Shown: piece by piece, positions 41,754 to 50,152 of the stretch
Layout of the letters: each line of letters begins with the position of its first letter
How positions within the stretch are numbered: the stretch's first letter is position 1
Source of the DNA: an uncultured Prevotella sp.
Lineage (GTDB): Bacteria > Bacteroidota > Bacteroidia > Bacteroidales > Bacteroidaceae
NCBI GenBank assembly: GCA_900317405.1
Contig: ONGP01000014.1
Span: forward strand, 1 to 51,452
Length of the DNA: 51,452 nt
Direction: 5' to 3'
Position numbers and translations under genes: made by a program
The notes under the pieces: model-generated
Seen by the model: only the letters and a program-made list of their open reading frames with translations
Database searches by the model: none
Told to the model about the DNA's origin: nothing

Positions 41754-42389
41754 ATGGAAATCAAGAATCAATTTGCTCAGAAACTGATGGAAATTCAGGC
41801 CATCAAGTTGCAGCCCAACGAGCCATTTACATGGGCTTCGGGTTGGAAATCACCTATTTACACAGACAATCGTAAGACCCTTTCATTCCCACGTCTGCGC
41901 TCGTTCGTAAAGTTGGAACTCTGTCACGCCATTCAGGAAAACTTCCCTGAGGCTGAGGCTGTAGCTGGTGTTGCTACTGGTGCTATTGCTCAGGGTGCAT
42001 TGGTTGCCGAGGAATTGGGCCTGCCTTACAGCTACGTTCGTCCCAAGCCAAAAGATCATGGTATGGGCAATCAGGTTGAAGGTGAGATTAAGAAAGGTGC
42101 CAAGGTGGTTGTAGTAGAGGATTTGATTTCTACAGGTGGTAGCAGTCTTAAGGCTGTTCAGGCACTTCGTGACTATGGTGTAGAGGTTATCGGTATGGTA
42201 GCATCGTTTACCTATGGTTTCCCCGTGGCCGAGAAAGCTTTTGCTGATGCAGGCGTTAAGCTTATCACTCTGAGCAATTACGAGGCAGTGATTGAAGAGG
42301 CTGCCAAGACAGGATATATCAAGGAAGAAGACAAGGCTGTTCTTGCCGAGTGGCGTAAGAGTCCTGATACCTGGAAGCAGAACCTTTAA
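41754..42389 (+). CDS. pyrE: Orotate phosphoribosyltransferase
   Basis: PyrE joins orotate to PRPP to form OMP in pyrimidine synthesis in the cytoplasm. The 211-residue protein has the N-terminal FTWASGWKSPIYTDNR substrate segment, the PKDHGMGNQVEG loop and the PRPP-binding motif VVVVEDLISTGGSSLKAV (about 118-135). The length is normal. The SRPBCC gene follows after a short gap holding two 13-bp repeats, and argH lies beyond; the pyrE-SRPBCC-argH order is common in Bacteroidetes. Confidence 0.95.
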   Translation: MEIKNQFAQKLMEIQAIKLQPNEPFTWASGWKSPIYTDNRKTLSFPRLRSFVKLELCHAIQENFPEAEAVAGVATGAIAQGALVAEELGLPYSYVRPKPKDHGMGNQVEGEIKKGAKVVVVEDLISTGGSSLKAVQALRDYGVEVIGMVASFTYGFPVAEKAFADAGVKLITLSNYEAVIEEAAKTGYIKEEDKAVLAEWRKSPDTWKQNL

Positions 42390-42412
42390 TGTTTAATCTT
42401 TTAATGTTTAAT
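42385..42412 (+). repeat. Two copies of TTTAATGTTTAAT, 15-bp period
   Basis: The 13-base word occurs at 42385-42397 and 42400-42412, starting within the pyrE stop region and ending just before the next start. It may be simple slippage; a binding site is possible. Confidence 0.6.
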
Positions 42413-42419
42413 GTAACTC

Positions 42420-42851
42420 ATGGGATTATTCGGAGGAGAAAGTAAGTTTGAGAGCAGCGTTAAGCAGGTTCCATACCCGCAGCAGGCTGTTTACAACAAT
42501 ATCAGCGACCTTACCAATCTTGAGAAGGTTCGCGACCGTGTGCCCGAAGATAAGGTTCAGGACTTTAGTTTCGATCAGGACACCGTTTGCATTAACGTTG
42601 CTCCTGTTGGTGAACTGAAACTGCGTATCTGCGATCGCGAAGAACCTAAGTGTGTAAAGTTCGAGACCGTTCAGAGTCCGGTTCCCTTCAATGTATGGGT
42701 TCAGATACTGCCAGTAGACGAGAATTCATCAAAGATGAAGGTTACGGTAAAGGCCGAGCTTAATCCATTCATCAAGTCTATGGTTGAGAAACCACTGCAG
42801 GAGGGAGTAGAGAAGATAGCAGATGCCCTTGCAATGGTACACTACGTGTAG
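42420..42851 (+). CDS. SRPBCC superfamily protein
   Basis: This is a 143-residue cytoplasmic protein with the pattern of the START/SRPBCC ligand-binding fold: an early helix (QQAVYNNISDLTNLEKVRDR), a run of strands (CINVAPVGELKLRICDREEP, FNVWVQILPVD, SKMKVTVKAEL), and a long C-terminal helix (KPLQEGVEKIADALAMV). The ligand is unknown. It lies between pyrE and argH on the same strand, 30 bases after pyrE and 35 before argH, and is probably co-transcribed with them. Confidence 0.8.
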   Translation: MGLFGGESKFESSVKQVPYPQQAVYNNISDLTNLEKVRDRVPEDKVQDFSFDQDTVCINVAPVGELKLRICDREEPKCVKFETVQSPVPFNVWVQILPVDENSSKMKVTVKAELNPFIKSMVEKPLQEGVEKIADALAMVHYV

Positions 42852-42886
42852 TTAGGAATATAGAATTAAGATTTGAGAGATAAGAG

Positions 42887-44218
42887 ATGAAACTCTGGGA
42901 AAAGAATTTTGAAATCAACAAGGAGATAGAGCGTTTCACCGTTGGTCGTGACCGCGAGATGGATCTCTATCTGGCCAAGTACGATGTGCTGGGCTCTATG
43001 GCCCACATCACAATGCTCGAAAGCATTGGTCTGCTCGAGAAAGATGAGCTTACGCAACTGCTGGCCGAGCTGAAGAACATCTATCATCTGGCTGAGCGTG
43101 GCGAGTTTGTTATCGAAGACGATGTAGAGGATGTACACTCTCAGGTTGAGATGCTGCTCACTCGCAAGTTGGGCGATATGGGTAAGAAGATTCACTCAGG
43201 CCGCTCGCGCAATGACCAGGTACTTGTCGACCTTAAGCTGTTTACACGTCACCAGTTGATGGAGATAGCCGACGAAGTAAAGATTCTTTTCGATGAGCTT
43301 ATACAGAAGAGCAATCAGTACAAGGATGTGCTCATGCCGGGTTACACTCATCTGCAGATAGCTATGCCATCTAGTTTCGGCTTGTGGTTTGGTGCTTATG
43401 CCGAGAGTCTGGCTGATGATATGCTGTTCCTGCAGGCTGCATATAAGATGACCAACCGCAACCCGCTGGGTAGTGCAGCTGGCTATGGTAGTTCGTTCCC
43501 ATTGAATCGTACTATGACCACAGAACTTCTTGGTTTCGACTCAATGGACTATAATGTGGTTTACGCCCAGATGGGACGAGGCAAGATGGAGCGCAACGTA
43601 TGTTTTGCCATCGCTACTATCGCTGGCACCATCGCTAAGATGGCCTTCGATGCATGTATGTTCAACTCGCAGAACTTCTCGTTTGTCAAGCTCCCAAAGG
43701 AGTGCACCACGGGTTCTAGCATCATGCCTCACAAGAAGAACCCCGATGTATTCGAGTTGATTCGTGCAAAATCTAATAAATTGCAGTCGCTGCCCCAGCA
43801 GATTATGCTGATGATGAACAATCTGCCCGTGGGTTACTTCCGCGATCTCCAGATTATCAAGGAAGTGTTCCTTCCAGCCTTCGACGAACTGAAGGACTGT
43901 CTGCAGATGGCCGCGTACATTATTAATAAGATAGAGGTAAACGAGCATATACTCGATAACCCGATGTACGATCCTATGTTCTCGGTCGAGGAAGTAAATC
44001 GTTTGGCTGCCAACGGCATGCCGTTCCGCGATGCTTATAAGAAGGTGGGACTTGATATTGAGGCTGGTACATTCAAGGCCAACCACGATATCCATCACAC
44101 TCACGAGGGTAGTATCGGCAATCTGTGCAATGACAAGATTCAGGCACTGATGGAGCAAACGCTTAAGAGCTTCAACTTTGAGCGTGTGACTGAGGCAGAA
44201 AAGAAGCTGCTGGGATGA
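42887..44218 (+). CDS. argH: Argininosuccinate lyase
   Basis: ArgH splits argininosuccinate to arginine and fumarate. The 443-residue protein shows the fumarase/aspartase superfamily signatures: HSGRSRNDQV (about 104-113), GYTHLQIAMPSSFGLW (about 153-168) and the mobile catalytic loop TTGSSIMPHKKNPDVFELIR (about 273-292) with the catalytic Ser. The length is slightly below the 455-470 common in other phyla but matches Bacteroidetes. It overlaps the next gene by 4 bases (ATGA). Confidence 0.95.
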   Translation: MKLWEKNFEINKEIERFTVGRDREMDLYLAKYDVLGSMAHITMLESIGLLEKDELTQLLAELKNIYHLAERGEFVIEDDVEDVHSQVEMLLTRKLGDMGKKIHSGRSRNDQVLVDLKLFTRHQLMEIADEVKILFDELIQKSNQYKDVLMPGYTHLQIAMPSSFGLWFGAYAESLADDMLFLQAAYKMTNRNPLGSAAGYGSSFPLNRTMTTELLGFDSMDYNVVYAQMGRGKMERNVCFAIATIAGTIAKMAFDACMFNSQNFSFVKLPKECTTGSSIMPHKKNPDVFELIRAKSNKLQSLPQQIMLMMNNLPVGYFRDLQIIKEVFLPAFDELKDCLQMAAYIINKIEVNEHILDNPMYDPMFSVEEVNRLAANGMPFRDAYKKVGLDIEAGTFKANHDIHHTHEGSIGNLCNDKIQALMEQTLKSFNFERVTEAEKKLLG

Positions 44219-44763
44219 AACGTTTTCTCACACTAGCTCTGTGCACCCTACTTATGGCTTGTACTGGCGAAGAGAATATCTATCGCGAGTACGAGTGCTA
44301 CTTTGTGTTTGATACATTCCTGCATCCGTTGCCTTGTCAGCTTACGGCCACATTGGGCAATCTTGGGCAGTATGTTAAGATAGAAACACGTGTGGAACAA
44401 GGTGTGCGCCACCTTATTACCACCCGCAATTACGACAATGCTACCGAGGACATCCGACTTACCACCGATCGCGAGTCGCGGCTTAACTATGCACTTGGAG
44501 CCAACAATTGCATAATTGTGGGAGTGAGCAGTTACGATAATGTGCTGGTGGCTTACGAGGGTCAGTGCTCAAACTGTCTTAAGGAGTTGGGGGGTCGCCG
44601 ATACCCATTGGTATGGCAGAATAATGGTACCCAATTGTACTGCGATAAGTGCAAACGCTCATACGATGTAAACAACGGTGTAGTGGGCAATGGCAGCCCC
44701 GGAATAGAATTATATAGGTACAAAGCGGCCTTGGATGGAGGTATTCTTAGGGTTTGGAATTAA
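44215..44763 (+). CDS. Lipoprotein with four-cysteine Rieske-like domain
   Basis: This 182-residue lipoprotein has its lipidated Cys at residue 16 (TLLMAC). The C-terminal half carries two CxxC pairs: Cys118/Cys121 (GQCSNC) and Cys143/Cys146 (LYCDKC), followed by KRSYDVNNGVVGNGSPGIEL. The layout, with two metal-binding turns about 21 residues apart and then [FY]DxxxGxxxxGP and a final strand, recalls the Rieske iron-sulfur fold, but the histidine ligands are replaced by cysteines, so a zinc or other metal site is more likely. It overlaps argH by ATGA, although no link to arginine synthesis is evident. The metal is inferred, not shown. Confidence 0.7.
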   Translation: MKRFLTLALCTLLMACTGEENIYREYECYFVFDTFLHPLPCQLTATLGNLGQYVKIETRVEQGVRHLITTRNYDNATEDIRLTTDRESRLNYALGANNCIIVGVSSYDNVLVAYEGQCSNCLKELGGRRYPLVWQNNGTQLYCDKCKRSYDVNNGVVGNGSPGIELYRYKAALDGGILRVWN

Positions 44764-44777
44764 AAAAAGATAAAAAG

Positions 44778-44809
44778 TTTGGCTATTCCAATAAATAAAC
44801 TTACCTTTG
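44778..44809 (+). promoter_or_regulatory. Promoter of tRNA-Leu
   Basis: TTTG (44778-44781), 20 bases, TACCTTTG (44802-44809) followed by CACC, 16 bases before the mature tRNA. It would also serve the lipoprotein gene behind the tRNA. Confidence 0.75.
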
Positions 44810-44825
44810 CACCGCAAAAAAGGCA

Positions 44826-44912
44826 GCCGCGATGGTGAAATGGTAGACACGAGGGACTTAAAATCCCTTGACCCGTGAAACGGTCGTGCGGGTTCGAGTC
44901 CCGCTCGCGGCA
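44826..44912 (+). tRNA. tRNA-Leu (anticodon UAA)
   Basis: This 87-base class II tRNA has acceptor arms GCCGCGA (44826-44832) and TCGCGGC (44905-44911) that pair fully, an anticodon stem GGGAC/ATCCC-type with loop containing TAA, a long variable arm (TGACCCGTGAAACGGTCG region), and a T arm GCGGGTTCGAGTCCCGC. The discriminator base is A, as expected for Leu. The CCA end is not encoded (CAA follows), so it must be added by the cell. A protein gene starts 21 bases later. Confidence 0.95.
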
Positions 44913-44933
44913 CAAATCACATTTTATTTTATT

Positions 44934-46595
44934 ATGAAGAAAGAAGCAATTTTAATCCTATCAGCAGCTACGCTGATGACTTTTACATCGTGTTCAAAAC
45001 TAGGCGAATTATCTGCCGACAATTTTACAGTAACCCCAAACCCACTCGAAACTCAGAAGGGTGTTGTGCCTGCAACTATCAACGGCCACTTCCCTGAGAA
45101 GTATATGAAGAAGAAGGCTGTGGTAACCGTAGTTCCAGAGCTTCGCTATTCTAATGGTGCAGTCGAGAAGGGTACTGCAGCTACATTCCAGGGCGAGAGT
45201 GTTCGTGGCAATGATCAGACCATCAACTATCGCATGGGTGGCAACTACACAATGAAGACCAGTTTCGCTTACGTTGGCGACAATAAGGCCGAGATGTTCC
45301 TCACCTTCGATGCCCGTATCGGTAAGAAGAAGATGGAAGTTCCTGCCGTTAAGGTGGCCGATGGTATCGTGGCCACTTCCGAGCTTTACAAGCAGACCGT
45401 TCTGTCAACTCAGGCAGCTGTGGCTCCCGATGCATATCAGCGCATCACTAAGAAGAAGCTCGATGCCAACATCAAGTTCCTCATCCAGCAGGCCACACTG
45501 CGCAAGAGCGAGCTCAAGAACAACTCTGTACAGGAGTTTGTACGTATGCTCAAGCAGATCAACAACGATCGCGAGAAGCTCAACCTTGACAATATCGAGG
45601 TTTCTGCATACGCATCGCCCGATGGTGGTTTCAGCATCAACGACAAGTTGGCTGGCGAGCGTCAGAAGGTATCAGAGAAGTATGTAAACCAGGAGCTTAA
45701 GAAGAATAAGATCGATGCCCCCGTTGACGCTAAGTACACCGCTCAGGACTGGGAGGGATTCCAGCAGTTGGTTAAGGCCAGCAACATCCAGGATAAGGAT
45801 GTAATTCTGCGTGTTCTCTCTATGTATAAGGATCCACAGGAGCGCGAGCAGCAGATCAAGAACATCTCTTCTGCCTTCCGCGAGTTGGCCGATGGCATTC
45901 TGCCTGAGCTCCGCCGTGCTCGTCTCACTATCAATTACGAGACTATCGGCCGTAGCGACGATCAGATCCTTGAGCAGCTTCAGGCCGATCCTGCCAAGCT
46001 TAGCATCGAGGAGATCCTGTATGGTGCTACACTCAAGTCTACTCCTGATGAGGCTAAGGAGGTTTACCTCACAGCCGCCAAGGTTTACCCCAACGATTAT
46101 CGTGCTTACAACAACATTGCAGCACTCGAGTATGCTCGTGGCAACTACGAGGCAGCCAAGCAGTATCTGGCCAAGGCTCAGAATCTGCCCGAGGCTAGTG
46201 CCAACCTGGGTCTGCTGGCACTTAAGGATGGCGATGTAGCCACAGCCGAGCGTTACATTGCAAGTGCTACCGATGCCAACGGACTGGCTGAGATTATGGG
46301 TAACCTGAATCTGGCCAAGGGCAACTACGCTCAGGCCGAGGAGAACTTTGCTGAGGTTTACTCTAACAGCGCTGTTCTGGCTCAGATTCTTAACCACGAC
46401 TATGTATCGGCTGCTGTTACACTGAAGTATATCAAGGATCCAGATGCCACATCAGAGTATCTGCGTGCACTGATGAGTGCCCGTATGAACAACAACGATG
46501 ATGCTGCTGAGGCTCTTCGAGAGGCCATCAAGAAGGATGCTTCGTTTGCAAAGTATGCCGAGAACGACATCGAACTCAAAAAGATACAGAAGTAA
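44934..46595 (+). CDS. Lipoprotein with OmpA-like domain and TPRs
   Basis: The ATG at 44934 is chosen because it begins a proper lipoprotein signal (MKKEAILILSAATLMTFTSC, Cys20); the in-frame extension upstream lies in the tRNA. The 553-residue protein has a strand-rich region (about 25-150), an OmpA C-terminal-like domain starting near 219 (IEVSAYASPDGGFSIN, then LAGERQKVSEKYVNQELK), and TPR repeats from about 390 (AYNNIAALEYARGNYEAAKQ). OmpA-like domains bind peptidoglycan, so it probably sits at the outer membrane facing the periplasm. Codon use is strongly biased to C-ending and G-ending codons, suggesting high expression. It may share a transcript with tRNA-Leu. Confidence 0.85.
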   Translation: MKKEAILILSAATLMTFTSCSKLGELSADNFTVTPNPLETQKGVVPATINGHFPEKYMKKKAVVTVVPELRYSNGAVEKGTAATFQGESVRGNDQTINYRMGGNYTMKTSFAYVGDNKAEMFLTFDARIGKKKMEVPAVKVADGIVATSELYKQTVLSTQAAVAPDAYQRITKKKLDANIKFLIQQATLRKSELKNNSVQEFVRMLKQINNDREKLNLDNIEVSAYASPDGGFSINDKLAGERQKVSEKYVNQELKKNKIDAPVDAKYTAQDWEGFQQLVKASNIQDKDVILRVLSMYKDPQEREQQIKNISSAFRELADGILPELRRARLTINYETIGRSDDQILEQLQADPAKLSIEEILYGATLKSTPDEAKEVYLTAAKVYPNDYRAYNNIAALEYARGNYEAAKQYLAKAQNLPEASANLGLLALKDGDVATAERYIASATDANGLAEIMGNLNLAKGNYAQAEENFAEVYSNSAVLAQILNHDYVSAAVTLKYIKDPDATSEYLRALMSARMNNNDDAAEALREAIKKDASFAKYAENDIELKKIQK

Positions 46596-46601
46596 TCGAA
46601 A

Positions 46602-47603
46602 ATGAAAACGAAGGGCATCTTAGCATGTTTAGTTTCGCTCTTGCTACTCTCTTGTGGCGACGGTGAGAACAATTTCAAGATAGAGGGCAGTTTCGGTGGA
46701 TTCAACCAGGGAGAACTGTACGTCTATGGCTTGAATGGTACTCACAAGCTCGACACGATAGCAGTAAGCAGAGGAGAATTTATCTATAAGGCTGCCATCA
46801 CCGAACCAACCACACTTGTGGTTGTATTCCCCAACTACTCTGAAATCCCTGTCTTCGCCGAGCCAGGCGTAACCGTTAAGATCAAGGGCGATGCCTCGCA
46901 TCTTAAGGAGACTGAGGTTAAGGGTACGGATACTAACAAGGAGATGACCGACTTCCGCCTGCGAACTAACAGTATGACGCCCCCGCAGATGCTTAGCGAG
47001 GCCGAAAAGTTCATTAGTGAACATTCGGCTTCGCCTATAAGCGTCTACCTTCTAAATAAGTACTTTATACAGACCTCTGAGCCCGACTTTGCTAAGGTCC
47101 AGAAGTTGGCCAAGACCATCCTCGATGCCTCGCCCGACAATCATAAGTTGGCTGCGATTATGAGCAAGCTCGATGCTCTGAAGGCTCTTAAGGTGGGTGC
47201 TCGTCTGCCACAGTTCTTTGCGGCTGGCCTCAATGGCGAGAGCGTATCATCGTCCGATCTCAATGCTAAGGTGAATGTCATCACCCTCTGGGCATCGTGG
47301 AACTACGAGAGCGTTAATATCCAGAACCAGCTTGCCCGACTGCAACGCCAGCATCCTGGCAGCTTGAAGGTGCTTAGCATCAGTATCGATGGCAGCGTTA
47401 AGGACTGTAAGAAGATAATAGAGCGCGACTCGATAAAGTGGACCAACGTGTGCGATGGTAAGATGTGGGAAACACCTGTGCTGCAGAAGTTAGCACTTAC
47501 CTACTTGCCCGACAATATTATTACTGATGCACAGGGCAAGATCATTGCGCGAACATTAAATTACCAGGATTTAAACAAAAAGATTGAAGAACTAATAGAG
47601 TAA
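46602..47603 (+). CDS. DUF4369/thioredoxin-fold lipoprotein lacking CxxC
   Basis: This 333-residue lipoprotein (lipobox LLLSC, Cys18) has a DUF4369-like N-terminal domain (about 25-115; NFKIEGSFGGFNQGELYVYG) and a TlpA/AhpC-type thioredoxin fold (about 198-333). The active-site position reads LWASWNYESVN (Trp230 to Asn239): the two cysteines of WCxxC are Asn234 and Ser237. The cis-Pro-like TYLPDNIITDAQGKI segment is kept. The protein therefore cannot do ordinary disulfide exchange and may bind rather than react. It starts 6 bases after the OmpA-like/TPR gene and ends 7 before the ATPase, so these three genes form an operon. Confidence 0.85.
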   Translation: MKTKGILACLVSLLLLSCGDGENNFKIEGSFGGFNQGELYVYGLNGTHKLDTIAVSRGEFIYKAAITEPTTLVVVFPNYSEIPVFAEPGVTVKIKGDASHLKETEVKGTDTNKEMTDFRLRTNSMTPPQMLSEAEKFISEHSASPISVYLLNKYFIQTSEPDFAKVQKLAKTILDASPDNHKLAAIMSKLDALKALKVGARLPQFFAAGLNGESVSSSDLNAKVNVITLWASWNYESVNIQNQLARLQRQHPGSLKVLSISIDGSVKDCKKIIERDSIKWTNVCDGKMWETPVLQKLALTYLPDNIITDAQGKIIARTLNYQDLNKKIEELIE

Positions 47604-47610
47604 AATTGCG

Positions 47611-49152
47611 ATGCTTGTAAAAACCTATTGTGCCGCAGTTACAGCACTCGAAGCAACCACCATAACCATCGAAGTAAACCTTGCCCGTGGAACCATGTTT
47701 CACCTGTCTGGTCTTGCTGATACGGCAGTTAAGGAGAGTTATGACCGCATCAGGGCCGCTATAGAGAACAATGGCTACAAGGCGCCAACAGCCGACCTTA
47801 CTATCAATATGAGTCCTGCCGATATCCGCAAGGAGGGCAGTAGCTACGATTTGCCTCTGGCTATCGGCATTCTGGCAGCTTACGGCAAGGTGAGCGAAGA
47901 ACTCCTACCCCGATACATGATGATAGGCGAGCTTGGACTTGATGGAAAACTCAAGCCCGTAAGCGGTGCATTACCCATAGCCATACGCGCCCGAAAAGAG
48001 AAGTACAAGGGACTGATAGTGCCCCGCGAGAATGTGCGCGAGGCCGCTGTGGTCAACAATCTCGATGTGCTGGGTATGGACAATCTGGCCGAGGTCATCG
48101 GATTCCTTAATGGCGCAATGGATTGCGAGCCAACCGTTGTTGACACGCGAAATGAGTTTTACAAGCAGCAGTATTCGTTCGATTTCGACTTTGCCGATGT
48201 GCGAGGGCAGGAGAGTGTGAAGCGTGCCCTCGAGGTGGCCGCTGCAGGCTCGCACAATGTCATCCTTATCGGCCCTCCAGGCAGTGGTAAGTCTATGATG
48301 GCCAAGCGTTTACCAAGCATTCTGCCTCCGTTGTCGCTGGCCGAGAGTCTGGAGACCACCCAGATACACTCTGTGGCAGGCATACTGCCCAGTGGCACAT
48401 CGCTCATATCGCAGCGCCCGTTCCGCAGCCCCCATCACACCATCTCGCAGGTAGCCATGACCGGTGGCACCCAGAAGGCACAGCCCGGCGAGGTGTCGTT
48501 GGCTCATAATGGCGTGCTGTTCTGCGACGAGTTGCCCGAGTTCAGCCGTACCACACTCGAGGTGCTTCGCCAACCGCTCGAAGATCGTAAGATCACCATC
48601 AGTCGCGCTAAATACACCATCGAGTATCCCTGCTCGTTTATGTTTGTGGCATCTATGAACCCCTGTCCTTGTGGATACTTCGGCGATCCCACCCATCACT
48701 GCGTTTGCACACCTGGTCAGATTCAGAGGTATATGAACCGCATATCGGGTCCGCTGCTCGACCGTATGGACCTGCATATCGAGGTGCCTGTGGTGCCGTT
48801 CAATCAGCTTTCGCAGATGCAGCCGGGCGAATCGAGCGAGGCGATACGCAATCGCGTGATAGCCGCCCGCAAGCGTCAGGAAGAGCGCTACAAGGACTAT
48901 AAGGGTATCTACAGCAATGCACAGATGACCGAACGCATGATTCACCAGTTTGCTGAGCCCGATGAGGCCAGCCTTAGCATGCTCCGCATGGCTATGGAGA
49001 AGCTTCACCTTAGTGCTCGCGCCTACAATCGCATACTAAAGGTGGCCCGCACCATAGCCGACCTTGAAGGTACAGAGCGCGTACAGTCGCACCACATAGC
49101 CGAAGCCATCGGCTATCGCAACCTGGACCGTGGCGACTGGGCCGACCGCTGA
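47611..49152 (+). CDS. ComM/YifB-type Mg-chelatase-like AAA ATPase
   Basis: This is a 513-residue protein of the YifB/ComM family. The N-terminal LonC-like domain (about 1-190; GLADTAVKESYDRIRAAI, MSPADIRKEGSSYDLPLAIG) precedes the AAA+ core: Walker A IGPPGSGKSMMAKRLP (about 220-235), RPFRSPHHTISQ, Walker B GVLFCDELPEF (about 302-312), and the zinc-like CPCGYFGDPTHHCVC cluster (about 352-366), then a C-terminal helical bundle. ComM homologues act as helicases in branch migration during natural transformation; whether that holds here is unknown. Its length is normal. It follows the thioredoxin-fold gene by 7 bases. Confidence 0.92.
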   Translation: MLVKTYCAAVTALEATTITIEVNLARGTMFHLSGLADTAVKESYDRIRAAIENNGYKAPTADLTINMSPADIRKEGSSYDLPLAIGILAAYGKVSEELLPRYMMIGELGLDGKLKPVSGALPIAIRARKEKYKGLIVPRENVREAAVVNNLDVLGMDNLAEVIGFLNGAMDCEPTVVDTRNEFYKQQYSFDFDFADVRGQESVKRALEVAAAGSHNVILIGPPGSGKSMMAKRLPSILPPLSLAESLETTQIHSVAGILPSGTSLISQRPFRSPHHTISQVAMTGGTQKAQPGEVSLAHNGVLFCDELPEFSRTTLEVLRQPLEDRKITISRAKYTIEYPCSFMFVASMNPCPCGYFGDPTHHCVCTPGQIQRYMNRISGPLLDRMDLHIEVPVVPFNQLSQMQPGESSEAIRNRVIAARKRQEERYKDYKGIYSNAQMTERMIHQFAEPDEASLSMLRMAMEKLHLSARAYNRILKVARTIADLEGTERVQSHHIAEAIGYRNLDRGDWADR

Positions 49153-49175
49153 TGCATTTTCAGGAGCATTGATTG

Positions 49176-50024
49176 TTAGCGTCGTCTTTGTTGAGATGGG
49201 GGAGGCATGCGCACTGGACCACGCGGCATCATTTGGTCTTGATTTCCCCAGATTAGTCCTTTCAGCATGTTGCCGAAGTCAAAACCAAATTTCTGTCCAT
49301 TATTTAGCTTAATGTAGGGTCTTACAATCGGATCGGTTACCCATTTCCCAGTCATTGGGTTCAGGTAGCGCTGGGCACCGGCATCCACGCCAAAGTTCTT
49401 GTGTAGCCTTATGTCAGCATAGCCGCCAAAGGTGGTGGTGGCCAGAAAGGGATTCACCGTAGGACTTATCATAGTAGAATTGCCATAGTAATAGCCAAAG
49501 GCATGGAGAGATAGCACACTGTTAACCGTATAACCCACCGTACCGCCAACACCGTAGCGCGTCTGCAGGAATCCCATTCCCACAAAACGGTATTTGTCGG
49601 CCAATGCAGAGGCCGAGAAATCCCATCGGCCTAAATTCTGATAAAGTGTTAGTGCACCTGTCTCACGGTCTAACAACCCGGGCATTGAGTTGGCACCACC
49701 ACTTACAACAACTGCCGATCCACGCCACGGCGTGAACAGCTTACCGCCCTGTATCGTATTCACTTGCCAGTCGCCACGTCGGTTGTCGTACAGGCTGGTA
49801 TTAATATCTAGTTTGGTTGCGTCTTTAAATCCGCTAGTGGGCTGGATAAGTTTGAGCAATAGCAGCGAGTCATGTTCCATCAGGGGTGAATCACTGCTAG
49901 GGATGTACCCGTCCAGCCGCAAGGAATCTTTCGGAAGCATCTTGCCTCCTTCTTCCTCACTTTGTGCCGATACCCCATATGTCAGCAAAGACAGCATGGC
50001 TATCAGTATTGCTCTTCTGTTCAT
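49176..50024 (-). CDS. Secreted outer-membrane-like protein of unknown function
   Basis: The start chosen, ATG at 50024, begins a signal peptide (MNRRAILIAMLSLLTYGVSAQ, residues 1-21); the in-frame ATG 33 bases upstream overlaps the promoter. The 282-residue protein has alternating, glycine- and aromatic-rich strands from about 105 on (SASALADKYRFVGMGFLQTR, GGTVGYTVNSVLSLHAFGYY), suggesting a beta-barrel or beta-sandwich at the outer membrane. The end is basic and Pro/Gln/Arg-rich (PPPSQQRRR), unlike a normal barrel C terminus, which argues against a classical porin. No family is recognised. It converges with the ComM-type gene. Confidence 0.75.
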   Translation of the reverse strand: MNRRAILIAMLSLLTYGVSAQSEEEGGKMLPKDSLRLDGYIPSSDSPLMEHDSLLLLKLIQPTSGFKDATKLDINTSLYDNRRGDWQVNTIQGGKLFTPWRGSAVVVSGGANSMPGLLDRETGALTLYQNLGRWDFSASALADKYRFVGMGFLQTRYGVGGTVGYTVNSVLSLHAFGYYYGNSTMISPTVNPFLATTTFGGYADIRLHKNFGVDAGAQRYLNPMTGKWVTDPIVRPYIKLNNGQKFGFDFGNMLKGLIWGNQDQMMPRGPVRMPPPSQQRRR

Positions 50025-50044
50025 AATAATACCAATTAGCACAG

Positions 50045-50052
50045 CAAAGTTA
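50045..50052 (-). promoter_or_regulatory. -7 element of the outer-membrane-like gene
   Basis: On the minus strand TAACTTTG followed by C, 20 bases before the start at 50024. Confidence 0.55.
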
Positions 50053-50103
50053 AGCAATTAATGAACATCCTCCAAATTTTAAATGGATTATTTTCTTTAT
50101 TTG

Positions 50104-50134
50104 TTTGTTTTTTCTCGGAATAGTTGTATATTTG
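50104..50134 (+). promoter_or_regulatory. Promoter of the GNAT acetyltransferase gene
   Basis: TTTG (50104-50107), 19 bases, TATATTTG (50127-50134), 18 bases before the ATG at 50153. Confidence 0.7.
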
Positions 50135-50152
50135 TAGCGTAATTAGCTCATT

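Noticed and set aside
45672-46397. 241-codon open frame on the minus strand
   Set aside because: It is the antisense shadow of the OmpA-like/TPR lipoprotein gene, caused by that gene's strong codon bias.
48310-49008. 232-codon open frame on the minus strand
   Set aside because: It lies wholly opposite the conserved AAA ATPase motifs of the ComM-type gene.
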